Shown: positions 1-10,253, numbered from the stretch's first letter. The stretch: DNA of 64,000 nt from Pseudomonas sp. SCA2728.1_7 (GCF_018138145.1 NZ_CP073104.1:2852001-2916000); one strand, 5' to 3'. Notes: generated by a model from the sequence alone, not told the origin. Made by a program: numbers and translations.

Positions 1-25
1 GTAGGAGTGAGCCTGCTCGCGATAG
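1..25 (+). repeat. REP element, single copy at the window edge
   Basis: A REP palindrome of the GTAGGAGTGAGCCTGC subtype ends 14 nt before the stop codon of rsmJ. A mirror-image partner may lie outside the window, since most copies here come as inverted pairs. Confidence 0.8.
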
Positions 26-38
26 GAGCGACTCGGTT

Positions 39-821
39 TTAAGGTTTGAGCGCTTTCTTTGGGTAAATGTCATACCGGCTCGATTTGCCATCCAGCGCAT
101 GACTCGGCTTCGGCCCCTCAATGCACGGCGCCTTGCGCGGCCGTTTGACCACCACCCGGTGCGTCGCCAGAGCCAACGCGGCTTCGAGCAACGCCGGCGC
201 ATCCGGATCATCGCCCACCAAAGGCCGGAACAGACGCATTTCCTTCTTCACCAGCGCGGTCTTCTCGCGATGGGGAAACATCGGATCGAGATAAATCACC
301 TGCGGCGGCTCACCTTCCCAGTTCTGCATGACCTCGATGGAGTTGCCCTTGAGCAATTTCATCCGCGCCACGATCGGTGCCACGTCGAAATCCTCCGCCG
401 CCCGTGCCAGACCATCCTCCAGCAGCGCGCCAATCAGCGGCTGGCGCTCGATCAGGCTCATTTCGCAACCGAGACTGGCCAGCACAAACGCATCCTTGCC
501 CAGCCCCGCCGTGGCATCCAGCACCCGTGGGCGCACGCCTTGGGCAATGCCGACAGCCTTGGCAATCATCTGCCCGCTGCCACCACCGTATAAGCGCCGG
601 TGTGCCGCGCCGCCCTCGACGAAGTCGACGCGCACCGGCCCCGGTGCGTCCGGGCCAAGCTGTTGCAACTGCAAACCCTGCTCGCCGACCTGCAAGGCAA
701 ACTCGCCATCCGCCACTTCAAGCGGCAGGCCCAAGCGCTCGGCCCACTGCCCGGCTTGCGCTTCAAACGTAGGGCCGAGGGCCTGAACATGGATGCGGCA
801 GGCCGCAGGTTGCTCGATCAT
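39..821 (-). CDS. rsmJ: RsmJ, 16S rRNA (guanine-N2)-methyltransferase
   Basis: Cytoplasmic SAM-dependent methyltransferase that in the known family makes m2G1516 in 16S rRNA. The 260-residue product has the SAM-binding motif DATAGLGKD at residues 102-110 and the catalytic motif DPMFPH at about 179-184, both typical of RsmJ. I start at MIEQPAAC; an in-frame ATG 17 codons upstream would add residues that do not look like the family. It is divergent from the proline-rich protein at 914, and a REP element follows its stop. The homologous gene lies at the same relative place in P. aeruginosa. Confidence 0.93.
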   Translation of the reverse strand: MIEQPAACRIHVQALGPTFEAQAGQWAERLGLPLEVADGEFALQVGEQGLQLQQLGPDAPGPVRVDFVEGGAAHRRLYGGGSGQMIAKAVGIAQGVRPRVLDATAGLGKDAFVLASLGCEMSLIERQPLIGALLEDGLARAAEDFDVAPIVARMKLLKGNSIEVMQNWEGEPPQVIYLDPMFPHREKTALVKKEMRLFRPLVGDDPDAPALLEAALALATHRVVVKRPRKAPCIEGPKPSHALDGKSSRYDIYPKKALKP

Positions 822-913
822 GGAAAACACGCTCAAAAATTCAAGGATCGGCAAAAACCGCCGATAATTCATTCAACGCGCATTTTGCCAGAGCTGAGCG
901 TCAACCGAAAAAA

Positions 914-1534
914 ATGTCAGGCATTCTTCCCACATCGATTGGCTACATCTCGCCCCATGGCGACTTTAGCCGTCACAACACTCAAGCACTGAGCGGCGTC
1001 AGTCACCTGTGGCAGGATTTCTTTGCCCAGGCGCTGGCCGAACAGACGAGTGAAGTGGTGCCTGCCTGCGGTACGTTTCCGCCGGTTGACCTGAGCAGCC
1101 CGGAAGAGCCGACCATCGGCAGCGAGCTGCACGCGCACATCGTCAGCCAGCGCGAGTGCGATGTGGTGGAGACCGAAGTGCGCCCACCAGAGCCGCTGTT
1201 CCTGCCGATCGCCGAGTTCGAAATGGACTTGCTGGACAAGCCATTCCCACCGTTCCCACCTGAAGAACTCAAAGCTCAGCAAGAGCAACAGGATTTCGAC
1301 AGCAGCTGGGTACGGCCGGTGGTGATCAACAACGGTCAGCCAACACCAGAACCAGGTCCGGCACCGCAGAAGAAACCGCTGTACCTGCCGATTGCCGAAT
1401 TCGATCTGGACCTGCTGCAAAAGCCTTACCCGCCGTTCCCGCCAGAAGAAATCGTCGAGCAACAGAAAGCGCTGGACTTCGATAACGGCTGGGCGCGCCC
1501 GATCGTTCTGCAGAACCTGCGCCTCGCCGCTTAA
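914..1534 (+). CDS. Conserved hypothetical protein with a tandem internal duplication
   Basis: A 206-residue protein of unknown function. It has no signal peptide, membrane segment or recognised enzyme motif. Its striking feature is a segment of about 47 residues present twice, at roughly 108-154 and 153-199. Each copy starts with PLFLPIAEF or PLYLPIAEF, continues through an acidic stretch and a K-P-F/Y-PPFPPEE motif, and ends in a W-x-RP-[VI]-V type strand. The proline-rich PPFPPEE motifs could be docking sites, but that is speculation. No strong ribosome binding site precedes the ATG; codon use and divergence from rsmJ still support a real gene. It converges with the extensin-like gene, 3 nt apart. 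Confidence 0.8.
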   Translation: MSGILPTSIGYISPHGDFSRHNTQALSGVSHLWQDFFAQALAEQTSEVVPACGTFPPVDLSSPEEPTIGSELHAHIVSQRECDVVETEVRPPEPLFLPIAEFEMDLLDKPFPPFPPEELKAQQEQQDFDSSWVRPVVINNGQPTPEPGPAPQKKPLYLPIAEFDLDLLQKPYPPFPPEEIVEQQKALDFDNGWARPIVLQNLRLAA

Positions 1535-1537
1535 GCC

Positions 1538-2230
1538 TCAGCGACACACGCTCCAGCGCCCGACATCGACATGAAAGTGATTGCGATGGGCGGCGTTGTA
1601 ATCCGGACTCAACACCACACTGAATGCCTCGCAGGCGCCATCGCGCACCTGACGGAGAAACTGCGCGTGCTGATTTTGCTTGGGCCAGTCCTTGAGTACG
1701 CTGATGTTGCGGCCATCCGCCAGACGAAACCCGGCAATGTCCAATGCATCGGCACTGGCGTGGCGACTGAGCGCCCCGCTTTCGCGGTTGTAGACATTGC
1801 GGCAGGCGAAGCTGCCGAGGTGATCGAGACGTGTGACCTTCTGGCCGTATACAGACTGAGCGGCGGGTTGCAGGGTGTGGTGTTCAAACATCGCGTAGGC
1901 CACCGCCAGCGGACAACTGGCGAGGAAACTGCTGCTCAGCGCCACCTCACCGCCCTGTACGCGCAGGGCGCCGATCAGCGGGCACTTGGCGTCCGGGCTG
2001 TCGGATTGCCGCGTGACACGAAGATCCGAGCTGCTTAACGCCTGCGCGCAGAGCTCAGGATCACTGCGCAAACGCATCAGCTTGTAGCCGGTCAGCCAAT
2101 TAGGCGCGGCTTTCACGTCCAGCGGTGCCCACGGATTCCACTGCGGCGGGACTTCAAGCCAACCGCGCCAGACACTGACCGCAGCGCCGCCAATCATCAG
2201 CAGCACCAGCCAGAATATCCACCGCCCCAT
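1538..2230 (-). CDS. Extensin-like C-terminal domain protein (possible M15-like peptidase fold)
   Basis: 230 residues with one N-terminal membrane segment at about 4-20, so probably anchored in the inner membrane facing the periplasm. The rest matches the bacterial extensin-like C-terminal family, with paired cysteines and the late motifs SRHASADALD and NHFHVDVG. The spaced H/D and H-x-H residues resemble the zinc ligands of M15 DD-peptidases; peptidoglycan hydrolysis is an inference, not shown. It is the last gene of a four-gene minus-strand cluster, 2 nt after the PEP-mutase family gene, so very likely cotranscribed. Confidence 0.85.
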   Translation of the reverse strand: MGRWIFWLVLLMIGGAAVSVWRGWLEVPPQWNPWAPLDVKAAPNWLTGYKLMRLRSDPELCAQALSSSDLRVTRQSDSPDAKCPLIGALRVQGGEVALSSSFLASCPLAVAYAMFEHHTLQPAAQSVYGQKVTRLDHLGSFACRNVYNRESGALSRHASADALDIAGFRLADGRNISVLKDWPKQNQHAQFLRQVRDGACEAFSVVLSPDYNAAHRNHFHVDVGRWSVCR

Positions 2231-2232
2231 GT

Positions 2233-3054
2233 TCAGCCTTTGAAAAACTGATTGGCCTTGGCGTACGGCATCGACTGCGAGGTAAAGCCGAATGTGCCCG
2301 ATTGCTGGATCTCTTCAGCGGCGCGGAAGAACTCGCCGAATGCTGCCAACGCCAATGCAGAACCGGTACTGATGCGGCGTACGCCCATTTCCTGCAGTTC
2401 CTGCACGGTCAGTTTCAAGCCGCCGGACATCAGCACATTGACCGGTTTCGGCGCCACCGCGCGTACCACCGCCAGCACTTCTTCGGCGTTACGCAAACCT
2501 GGCGCGTACAACACGTCAGCGCCGGCCTCGGCGAAGGCCTGCAAGCGGCGAATGGTGTCGTTGATATCGGGGTTGCCGTGCAGATAATTTTCCGCGCGGG
2601 CAGTCAGGATGAAGGGAAATGGCAGCGTGCGCACGGCGGCGACGGCGGCTTCGATACGTGCCACCGCGTGTTCGAAGCAATAGATCGGCGCATCCGCGCG
2701 GCCCGTCGCGTCTTCGATCGAACCACCCACCGCACCCGCCTCTGCTGCGCGAATCAGGCTTTTTGCAGCCTCGGCCGGGTCATCGGCAAAACCGTTTTCC
2801 AGATCCACCGCTACCGGCAAATCGGTGGCGGCGACAATCGCGCGGACATTGGCCAGGGTCTCGTCGAGACTTAACGCACCATCGGCCTTGCCCTGGGAAA
2901 ACGCATAACCGGCGCTGGTCGTTGCCAAGGCCTGATAGCCGAGGCTGGCGAGCATTTTCGCCGACCCCGCATCCCACGGATTGGGAATGACGAAAATCCC
3001 CGGACGTTCATGCAGGGCTTTGAAGGCGTGTGCTTTAAGGGCTTGGGCATCCAT
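2233..3054 (-). CDS. Isocitrate lyase / PEP mutase family protein
   Basis: 273 residues forming the TIM-barrel of the isocitrate lyase/PEP mutase superfamily. Visible family motifs are IPNPWDAGSA near residue 23, the metal-site segment VDLENGF near 83 and SIEDATGR near 112. The cysteine-containing loop of true isocitrate and methylisocitrate lyases is absent. It is therefore better viewed as a carboxyvinyl-phosphonate mutase-like or oxaloacetate decarboxylase-like C-C lyase acting on a small 2-oxo acid; the substrate cannot be told from sequence. It lies 32 nt downstream of the DUF72 gene and 2 nt upstream of the extensin-like gene. Confidence 0.88.
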   Translation of the reverse strand: MDAQALKAHAFKALHERPGIFVIPNPWDAGSAKMLASLGYQALATTSAGYAFSQGKADGALSLDETLANVRAIVAATDLPVAVDLENGFADDPAEAAKSLIRAAEAGAVGGSIEDATGRADAPIYCFEHAVARIEAAVAAVRTLPFPFILTARAENYLHGNPDINDTIRRLQAFAEAGADVLYAPGLRNAEEVLAVVRAVAPKPVNVLMSGGLKLTVQELQEMGVRRISTGSALALAAFGEFFRAAEEIQQSGTFGFTSQSMPYAKANQFFKG

Positions 3055-3086
3055 CGGCAGGCTCCAGGGCAGGAAAAAAATCCGCC

Positions 3087-3947
3087 TCAGAGCAGGCCAA
3101 GTTGCTCCGCAGCGGGTTCTCTGTATAGCTCAGGCAGCGCCGGCAGGCCAGGCAAACGTTGCATCAGTTGTGCGTGAAAACGTTGCGCCAGCTTCGCCGC
3201 CAGGAGGTTGTCGGCGGTGTGCAGAAAGATATACGGCGTTCGGCCCTCTTCGATCCACTCGGCGATTTTCGCCACCCATGGCAGCAGAAACGGGTCGTTG
3301 GCCTCAAGCTCTGGATGGCCAATGAAGCGCACCTGCGGAAATTGCGTAAATGCCGCCGGGCGTGTCGGCACGCGCGGTTTTTTCGATTGCGCGTGGATCA
3401 CCGAAGACTCGGTCGACAGGCAGCTGAACAGCGCACGCGGGTCGAGGCAGATGCGCTCGACACCACGATCCAGCAGCAGCCGATTGAGCAAGCGTTCGCT
3501 CTCGCCCTTGGCGAAGAACTGTTCATGCCGCACTTCCACCGCCAGCGGGCAATCCAGCGCATCAATGAACGCCGCCAGTTCCGGCAGCCGATGCGGTGTG
3601 AAGCTTTTCGAAAGTTGCAACCACATCGGCGAGACGCGCTCACCGAGCGGTTTGAGTAATTGCAGGAAGGTTTCGGCGGCGGTCAGTTGCTCGCGCAGAT
3701 CACCGCTGTGGCTGATGTCGCCGGGGAATTTGGCGGTGAAGCGAAAGTGTTCGGGCATCACCTCAGCCCAACGCTGCACAGTGGCGGGCGACGGACTGGC
3801 GTAGAAGGTCGTGTTGCCTTCAACGGCGTTGAACACTTGCGAATAGAGACCGAGGAAATCAGAGGTTTTGGCGTCTACCGGGTACAAATACTCGCGCCAG
3901 GCGTTTTCGCTCCAGGACGGGCAACCGAGGTAGTAAGGCAGATCCAT
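3087..3947 (-). CDS. DUF72 domain protein
   Basis: 286 residues matching the DUF72 (YecE-type) family, a TIM-barrel family of unknown biochemical role. Family landmarks are the N-terminal GCPSWSENAWREYLYP, EGNTTFYASPS, FTAKFPGDISHS and VEVRHEQFF. The start at MDLPYYLG is preferred over a codon 13 residues upstream, because the ATG then overlaps the TGA of the preceding 102-residue gene in a TGATG junction, implying translational coupling. It is second in the minus-strand cluster. Confidence 0.9.
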   Translation of the reverse strand: MDLPYYLGCPSWSENAWREYLYPVDAKTSDFLGLYSQVFNAVEGNTTFYASPSPATVQRWAEVMPEHFRFTAKFPGDISHSGDLREQLTAAETFLQLLKPLGERVSPMWLQLSKSFTPHRLPELAAFIDALDCPLAVEVRHEQFFAKGESERLLNRLLLDRGVERICLDPRALFSCLSTESSVIHAQSKKPRVPTRPAAFTQFPQVRFIGHPELEANDPFLLPWVAKIAEWIEEGRTPYIFLHTADNLLAAKLAQRFHAQLMQRLPGLPALPELYREPAAEQLGLL

Positions 3948-4255
3948 CAGATGTACAGATCGAGGCCCAGCACGTCTGCATCCCAATCGACAAAACCGGC
4001 AGTGCTCAGGTAACTGGCCAGGGCCATCGCTACGCTTTTTTTCATCGCACGGTGGTAGATCATGTCTTGCTGACGGGCAGGCAGATTGCTCAGGCGTTGG
4101 GCCGAGGCTTTGGCAGCGCGGGCGGCCAATTGCTCTTCAGTCGGGAATTCCAGCTCGCCGTCAATATCGTCGACGGACTCATCCACAGTCACATGGCCTT
4201 TGCGAGGCTTGCGCTTGATGGGGTAGGACTGAGAGGAAAGGCCGTCTATACGCAT
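3947..4255 (-). CDS. Small conserved hypothetical protein
   Basis: 102 residues, charged, with no signal peptide. The first half is lysine- and acid-rich and probably unstructured; the second half (about 50-100) is a predicted helical segment containing KKSVAMALASYL. I do not recognise a domain. Its stop codon shares one base with the start of the DUF72 gene, so it is probably the first gene of the operon running down to the extensin-like gene. Confidence 0.75.
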   Translation of the reverse strand: MRIDGLSSQSYPIKRKPRKGHVTVDESVDDIDGELEFPTEEQLAARAAKASAQRLSNLPARQQDMIYHRAMKKSVAMALASYLSTAGFVDWDADVLGLDLYI

Positions 4256-4405
4256 AATTTCATGCTCGGTATCGATGATGGCAATTTAGCGGCACTTGAC
4301 CGACTTAGCAAACCGCCGAGTGATAACTAGAACACATAAAGCGCAAAAGGTTTAAAGCGAGGGGTTACAAACTGACGATTGGCGGATTCGCGGGCGACTT
4401 AATTC

Positions 4406-4499
4406 CCTGTGGGAGCGAGCTTGCTCGCGAAGATTTCAGCACATGCAACATTGATATAGGCTGACCCGACGCCTTCGCGAGCAAGCTCGCTCCCACAGG
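4406..4499. repeat. REP doublet (inverted pair)
   Basis: Two perfect 27-nt inverted arms (4406-4432 and 4473-4499) of the GTGGGAGCGAGC subtype flank a 40-nt spacer. Both arms share the same deviation (GAGCTTGCTC rather than GAGCCTGCTC). The doublet ends 12 nt beyond the tsaB stop codon. Confidence 0.92.
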
Positions 4500-4511
4500 T
4501 AAAGTGGTGAA

Positions 4512-5186
4512 TCAGCGGGCTTTCGGGGTGGCGACTTTGTCGCGCAGGTAAACCGGTTGCGCGTCATCCGCCGGGATCGATTCGCCGCGTTCCCAGGCAA
4601 AACGCGCCAGCGTCAGCAGGTCTTCGGCGTGGGGCAACATGCCGGCGTCGGAACCCGTCAGATCGACCGCAATGCGCTCGGCATAACCCCAACCGGTGCC
4701 GGCGCCGAACCAGTCGCCACTGGCATCCGCCGGCAACGCCGCGACTTCCGGCGGCAACACCGCTTCGGCACCGACCAGACGCATCTCCCCCGCCGTCTCG
4801 CGGTAGCAGCCCCAATACACTTCATCCATCCGCGCATCGATGGCCGCCGCGACCTGGCTCACGCCATGTTGACGCAACGCTCGCTGCGCCAGCACTGCGA
4901 GGTTGGACACTGGCAACACCGGACGATCCAGCGCAAACGCCAAACCCTGCACCACACCAATGGCGATCCGCACACCCGTGAACGCGCCAGGCCCGCGACC
5001 GAAGGCAATCGCATCGACCGCTTGCAACGTGGTGCCGGCGTCGGCCAGCAATTGCTGGATCATCGGCAGCAGCTTCTGCGCGTGCAGGCGCGGGATCACC
5101 TCGTAATGGCTCGTGACCTTGCCGTCATGCAGCAAGGCAACGGAGCAAGCTTCAGTCGCGGTGTCCAGGGCCAGCAAGGTGCTCAT
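4512..5186 (-). CDS. tsaB: TsaB, tRNA threonylcarbamoyladenosine biosynthesis subunit
   Basis: 224 residues of the YeaZ/TsaB family, the ASKHA-fold partner that scaffolds TsaD and TsaE to place t6A at position 37 of ANN-decoding tRNAs. The N-terminal MSTLLALDTATEACSV strand and GRGPGAFTGVR at residues 63-73 are diagnostic. The chosen start drops 20 residues from a longer frame and matches the usual family N-terminus. It lies downstream of adk on the same strand, separated by a hairpin terminator; the adk-tsaB order is conserved in Pseudomonas. Confidence 0.95.
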   Translation of the reverse strand: MSTLLALDTATEACSVALLHDGKVTSHYEVIPRLHAQKLLPMIQQLLADAGTTLQAVDAIAFGRGPGAFTGVRIAIGVVQGLAFALDRPVLPVSNLAVLAQRALRQHGVSQVAAAIDARMDEVYWGCYRETAGEMRLVGAEAVLPPEVAALPADASGDWFGAGTGWGYAERIAVDLTGSDAGMLPHAEDLLTLARFAWERGESIPADDAQPVYLRDKVATPKAR

Positions 5187-5235
5187 CGATGTTTCCAAAA
5201 CAGGGAAGGGAAAAAGTGCGTCAGTATAAACAACT

Positions 5236-5255
5236 ACGGCCCGCAAGCGGGCCGT
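5236..5255 (-). terminator. Hairpin terminator after adk
   Basis: A perfect palindrome (ACGGCCCG arms around a CAAG core) lies 25 nt past the adk stop and is followed on the minus strand by GTTGTTT. It is a plausible rho-independent terminator; the T tract is imperfect, so some read-through into tsaB is possible. Confidence 0.6.
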
Positions 5256-5279
5256 GGATGATGCTGCGGTTCAGACTTT

Positions 5280-5942
<663 letters not shown>

Positions 5943-5969
5943 TCAATTTTTTTATAAAAAGCTTTTACA

Positions 5970-6000
5970 AAACAAAGGATTCGCCGCTTGGGACGAATCC
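5970..6000 (-). terminator. Candidate terminator between ppc and adk
   Basis: A 7-bp stem (GGATTCG/CGAATCC) with a 10-nt loop is followed on the minus strand by TTTGTTTTG. It lies about 230 nt past the ppc stop and 40 nt before adk. Nothing else gene-like was seen in 5931-6230. Confidence 0.4.
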
Positions 6001-6230
6001 TGAAAATACGGGTCGTGGCCGCACAAACGGCCAAAGGCTGATCAAGATACACAGCAGGCTGCGCCCACACAAGACGCCAAAAGTCGGAGAAACCGACGCC
6101 CCCCGCGACCTTGCGACGCGGTAACCCAAGTCGCAACCCCATCATTAACTGTCGCCTGGCGGCACTTCCCCCCGTCAGGCAAAGCGGCATCCGGCGTTTG
6201 TGTCCGGTGCCGCGTGCCACGACAAAAACG

Positions 6231-8861
6231 TTAGCCGGTATTTCGCAAACCGGCGGCAATCCCCGCCACAGACACCAGCAACGCCTGTTCCACCGGGCTG
6301 CCCTGCTCGACATCCTGCTGTCGCGAGCGGGCCAGCAACTCGGCCTGCAATAGATGCAGCGGGTCGAGGTAGGTGTTGCGCAAGCGGATGAATTCAAGGG
6401 TGTCCGGGCTATGTGCCAGCAGTTGCGACTGCCCGGTCAGACCGAGCACCACGGTGCACGCCTGCGACAATAGGTCGCGTAACTGCGCGCCCAACGGCAG
6501 CAAGTCCGGCTCGACGAGACGCTGATCGTAGGACAGCGCGATATCCGCGTCAGCCTTGGCCAGGACCATTTCGAGCATGTCGATACGGGTGCGGAAGAAC
6601 GGCCACTGTTCGCGCATCTGCCCGAGCAACTCGCCTTCGCCACGCTCCAGCGCTTTGCTCAGCGCCGATTCCCAACCGAGCCACGCTGGCAGCATCAGCC
6701 GCGTTTGCGTCCAGCCGAAGATCCACGGGATCGCCCGCAGGCTTTCGATACCGCCGGCCCGACGTTTGGCCGGGCGACTGCCGAGCGGCAAACGTCCCAA
6801 TTCCTGCTCCGGGGTGGACTGACGGAAGTACTCGACGAATTGCGGATTTTCCCGCACGACCTGGCGATAAGCACTGACTCCGTCAGCGGCCAATTCATCC
6901 ATCAGATGGCGCCATTCTGGTGTTGGCGGTGGTGGCGGCAACAGCGTTGCTTCAAGCACTGCCGCCAGATACAGATTGAGGTTTTGCTCGGCGATGTCTG
7001 GCAGGCCGAATTTGAATCGAATCATTTCGCCCTGCTCGGTGGTGCGGAAACGCCCCGCCACCGACCCCGGTGGCTGCGACAGAATCGCCGCATGCGCCGG
7101 GCCACCGCCACGGCCCACGGTGCCGCCGCGACCATGGAACAGGAGTAGTTCGACTTGCTGCTCGCGGCAGATCTCCACCAAGCGTTCCTGCGCGCGATAT
7201 TGCGCCCACGCTGCCGCCGTTGTGCCGGCGTCCTTGGCCGAATCGGAGTAGCCGATCATCACTTCCTGCGGGCCTTGCAGCCGTGCGCGATAACCCGGCA
7301 GCAGCAACAGCCGCTCCATCACCGGCCCGGCGTTATCGAGGTCGGCGAGGGTTTCGAACAGCGGCACCACGCGCATCGGCCGCAACACGCCGGACTCTTT
7401 GAGCAGCAGTTGCACGGCGAGCACATCAGAAGCGGCACCGGCCATGGAGATCACGTAGGAACCGAGCGACGCACCCGGTGCGGCGGCGATTTCCTTGCAG
7501 GTGTTGAGCACTTCGGCGGTATCAGCTGACGGTTTGAAATGTGCCGGCAGCAGTGGTCGACGATTACTCAGCTCGCGGGTCAGGAAGGCGATCCGCTGTT
7601 CTTCGTCCCAGTCTTCATAACGACCGAGACCGAGGTAATCGGTGATTTCGGTCATCGCCGAGCTGTGCCGCGAGGAGTCCTGACGCACATCCAGACGTAC
7701 AAGGAACAGGCCGAAGGTCACCGCACGACGCAAGCAATCAAGCAACGGGCCGTCAGCAATCACGCCCATGCCGCATTCGTGCAGCGAGTTGAAACACAGC
7801 TCCAGCGGATCGAGCAGATCGCGGTTGTTGTGCAATACATCGGCCGGCGCTGGCGTCGGTGCGGTCAGCGCAGCGTGTGCCCAGTTGCGCGTCGCGCGCA
7901 AGCGTTCGCGCAGTTGTTTGAGCACCGCGCGATAGGGTTCAGCGCTGTCACCGGCCTTGGCTTTGAGGGCATCACTGGCCTGCTGCATCGACAGTTCAGC
8001 GGCGAGATGATCGACATCACGCAGGTACAAATCGGCGGCCATCCAGCGCGCCAACAGCAACACTTCACGAGTCACGGCTGCGGTGACATTGGGGTTGCCG
8101 TCACGGTCGCCGCCCATCCACGACGCGAAGCGAATCGGCGCCGCTTCCAATGGTAGACGCAGGCCGGTCGCTTCATGCAAAGCCTTGTCAGCCTTGCGCA
8201 TATGGTTGGGGATCGCTTGCCACAGCGAATGCTCGATCACTGCGAAACCCCATTTGGCTTCATCGACCGGCGTCGGCCGCGTGCGGCGGATTTCTTCGGT
8301 GTGCCAGGCTTCGGCGATCAGCCGTTGCAGGGTGTTTTGAATTTGTTCGCGTTCGGCGCTGGTCAGGTCGCGATGATCTTGCGCGGCGAGTTGCGCGGCG
8401 ATCGCGTCGTACTTCTGGATCAGCGTGCGTCGCGCCACTTCGGTCGGGTGCGCGGTCAGCACCAGTTCGATTTCCAGGCGTGCCAGTTGCCGGGCCAACG
8501 ACTCGGCACTGTGGCCTTCGTTGCGCAAACGGGCGAGCAATTCCGGCAGTACACGGGATTCGAACGGCGCCGGCTGCGATTCTTCGCGGCGATGGATCAA
8601 CTGATACTGCTCGGCGATGTTCGCCAGGTTGAGAAACTGGTTGAACGCCCGCGCTACCGGGAGCAATTCGTCCTCGCTCAATTGATTGAGGCTGGCGCTC
8701 AGTTCTGCGTCCATCGAGCCACGCCGGTCAGCCTTGGCGCCCTTGCGGATCTGCTCGATCTTGTCGAGGAATGCCTCGCCGTATTGGTCTCGAATGGTGT
8801 TGCCCAACAGCTCTCCGAGCAGGTGAACGTCTTCGCGCAAGCGTGCATCAATATCGGTCAT
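6231..8861 (-). CDS. ppc: Phosphoenolpyruvate carboxylase
   Basis: 876 residues. It converts PEP and bicarbonate to oxaloacetate, the anaplerotic reaction feeding the TCA cycle. The catalytic histidine is H138 in [39 protein letters not shown] and the invariant C-terminal N-T-G ending are all present, so the protein looks complete and active. I start at MTDIDARL rather than the ATG two codons upstream. It is in the conserved tsaB-adk-ppc order. Confidence 0.97.
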   Translation of the reverse strand: MTDIDARLREDVHLLGELLGNTIRDQYGEAFLDKIEQIRKGAKADRRGSMDAELSASLNQLSEDELLPVARAFNQFLNLANIAEQYQLIHRREESQPAPFESRVLPELLARLRNEGHSAESLARQLARLEIELVLTAHPTEVARRTLIQKYDAIAAQLAAQDHRDLTSAEREQIQNTLQRLIAEAWHTEEIRRTRPTPVDEAKWGFAVIEHSLWQAIPNHMRKADKALHEATGLRLPLEAAPIRFASWMGGDRDGNPNVTAAVTREVLLLARWMAADLYLRDVDHLAAELSMQQASDALKAKAGDSAEPYRAVLKQLRERLRATRNWAHAALTAPTPAPADVLHNNRDLLDPLELCFNSLHECGMGVIADGPLLDCLRRAVTFGLFLVRLDVRQDSSRHSSAMTEITDYLGLGRYEDWDEEQRIAFLTRELSNRRPLLPAHFKPSADTAEVLNTCKEIAAAPGASLGSYVISMAGAASDVLAVQLLLKESGVLRPMRVVPLFETLADLDNAGPVMERLLLLPGYRARLQGPQEVMIGYSDSAKDAGTTAAAWAQYRAQERLVEICREQQVELLLFHGRGGTVGRGGGPAHAAILSQPPGSVAGRFRTTEQGEMIRFKFGLPDIAEQNLNLYLAAVLEATLLPPPPPTPEWRHLMDELAADGVSAYRQVVRENPQFVEYFRQSTPEQELGRLPLGSRPAKRRAGGIESLRAIPWIFGWTQTRLMLPAWLGWESALSKALERGEGELLGQMREQWPFFRTRIDMLEMVLAKADADIALSYDQRLVEPDLLPLGAQLRDLLSQACTVVLGLTGQSQLLAHSPDTLEFIRLRNTYLDPLHLLQAELLARSRQQDVEQGSPVEQALLVSVAGIAAGLRNTG

Positions 8862-9074
8862 CAGCAATTCCCCAGCAGTAATCCGGACGGCTTAGAAACG
8901 AGTGCATGACCTAGAGAGTGCCGCTCTACGACGCTTCTTACAAGCAGCCGACGAAGGGACGTTAAACCTTGCGGGCGAAAGCTAGTCTCAACAGTAAGCC
9001 GTACAACGGCTTGCCGCCGGCGCTGCCGGACACTCACCCAGGCCTGCCATGAGCAGGCGCGAAATGAGGTCATC

Positions 9075-9419
9075 ATGAAAATTCGTGAACTCGCCCAGCA
9101 TTGGGAAGAAAACGCCAAGGGTCGCCTGACCGACACTGGCTACACGATTCATCTGGACGTCGAAGCCGCTGCGCGTCTGGCAGCGATTGCCGAGATGTAC
9201 CCCAAACGGCATGCCGAAGAACTGCTCGGTGAACTGATTGGCGCAGCCCTTGAAGAGTTTGAAGCGAGCCTGCCGTATGTGAAGGGTTCGACGGTAGTGG
9301 CGACCGATGAGGAAGGTGATCCGTTGTATGAGGATGTTGGGCCTACGCCGCGGTTTCTGGCGCTTTCGCGTCGGCATTTGCATGACCTCTCGGCGGCTGA
9401 GGGCAAGCAAAAACACTGA
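9075..9419 (+). CDS. Conserved Pseudomonas protein (sometimes labelled pilin assembly protein)
   Basis: 114 residues with no signal peptide. The first 70 residues look helical (KIRELAQHWEENAKGRL; VEAAARLAAIAEMYPKRHAEELLGELIGAALEEFE) and could form a small dimerisation or ribbon-helix-helix-like unit; the C-terminal 30 residues are charged. Homologues occur next to ppc across Pseudomonas, and some annotations call them pilin assembly protein, but I see no pilus-specific motif. GAGGTCATC precedes the start. It is divergent from ppc. Confidence 0.8.
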   Translation: MKIRELAQHWEENAKGRLTDTGYTIHLDVEAAARLAAIAEMYPKRHAEELLGELIGAALEEFEASLPYVKGSTVVATDEEGDPLYEDVGPTPRFLALSRRHLHDLSAAEGKQKH

Positions 9420-9435
9420 CACCATGCAGATCAAA

Positions 9436-9526
9436 CTGTAGGAGTGAGCCTGCTCGCGATAGCGGTTTTTCATTCAACATTTTTGTTGTCTGACACGACG
9501 CATCGCGAGCAGGCTCACTCCTACAG
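9436..9526. repeat. REP doublet (inverted pair)
   Basis: Inverted REP arms of the GTAGGAGTGAGC subtype (about 9436-9462 and 9502-9526), starting 16 nt after the stop of the preceding gene. Outer ends are the CTGTAGGAG side, as in most doublets here. Confidence 0.9.
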
Positions 9527-9664
9527 GGATCGTATTCAAGCTGAAAATCGATGTGTTTTCGGCGTCTTGAAAACCCGCGCGTACCACTCTCTGCCGCCAA
9601 AGTTCCCGCTCTAGAGCCTTGTCCATTCGGTCAAAGTTTTTTTTGGCGATAGGCCATCTTTTCT

Positions 9665-9692
9665 GAACTTTTGAAAAATCCCGCCGGTCGGA
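9665..9692 (+). promoter_or_regulatory. Candidate AlgU (sigma-22) promoter for the DUF4398-lptF pair
   Basis: GAACTT, an exact AlgU -35 hexamer, is followed after 17 nt by TCGGA, close to the usual -10 TCTGA. It sits about 100 nt upstream of the lipoprotein gene. AlgU control of lptF is known in P. aeruginosa; its use here is inferred. Confidence 0.4.
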
Positions 9693-9794
9693 ACCTGTAA
9701 CCACGCCTGGAACGAGCGTTTCAAAAACGCGCTTTCACACGTCGCTTGCGGCTCCTCGACCAGGATGGATTCAGATGTTTTCAGGAGATGCCTA

Positions 9795-10199
9795 ATGGAG
9801 TTGAAGACCATGAAAAACCAAACCTCGTTTACCCACCTGCGCGGTCTGAAACTGGCGGCTCTGGCCATCGGCACCAGCTTCGTACTGGCCGGTTGCGCTG
9901 GTAACCCACCGACCGAGCAATACGCCGTAACCCAATCGGCCGTGAACAGCGCGGTCAGCGCCGGCGGTACCGAGTTCGCTGCGGTTGAGATGAAGCAGGC
10001 GCAGGACAAGCTGAAACAAGCCGAAATCGCCATGCACGACAAGAAGTATGACGAGGCTCGCACCCTGTCCGAGCAAGCCGAGTGGGACGCTCGCGTAGCC
10101 GAACGCAAAGCTCAGGCCGCCAAGGCTGAACAAGCCGTGAAGGATTCCCAGAAAGGTGTTCAGGAACTGCGTCAGGAAAGTCAGCGCACCGTGCAGTAA
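9795..10199 (+). CDS. DUF4398 domain lipoprotein
   Basis: 134 residues if started at MELKTMKNQ (AGGAG 7 nt upstream); a second ATG five codons later is also possible. It has a signal peptide with lipobox LAGC, so it is predicted to be an acylated envelope lipoprotein. The mature part is a short linker and a long alanine-, glutamine- and lysine-rich helix (about 55-130) likely to form a coiled coil, which is the DUF4398 pattern. The gene is 54 nt upstream of lptF, whose N-terminal half resembles it; the two probably act together at the outer membrane-peptidoglycan interface. Homologue of PA3691. Confidence 0.88.
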   Translation: MELKTMKNQTSFTHLRGLKLAALAIGTSFVLAGCAGNPPTEQYAVTQSAVNSAVSAGGTEFAAVEMKQAQDKLKQAEIAMHDKKYDEARTLSEQAEWDARVAERKAQAAKAEQAVKDSQKGVQELRQESQRTVQ

Positions 10200-10253
10200 G
10201 CGCGCATCCCGACCGCAAAGCTGAATCTCTTATCGATAGAAAGGACGAAAATT

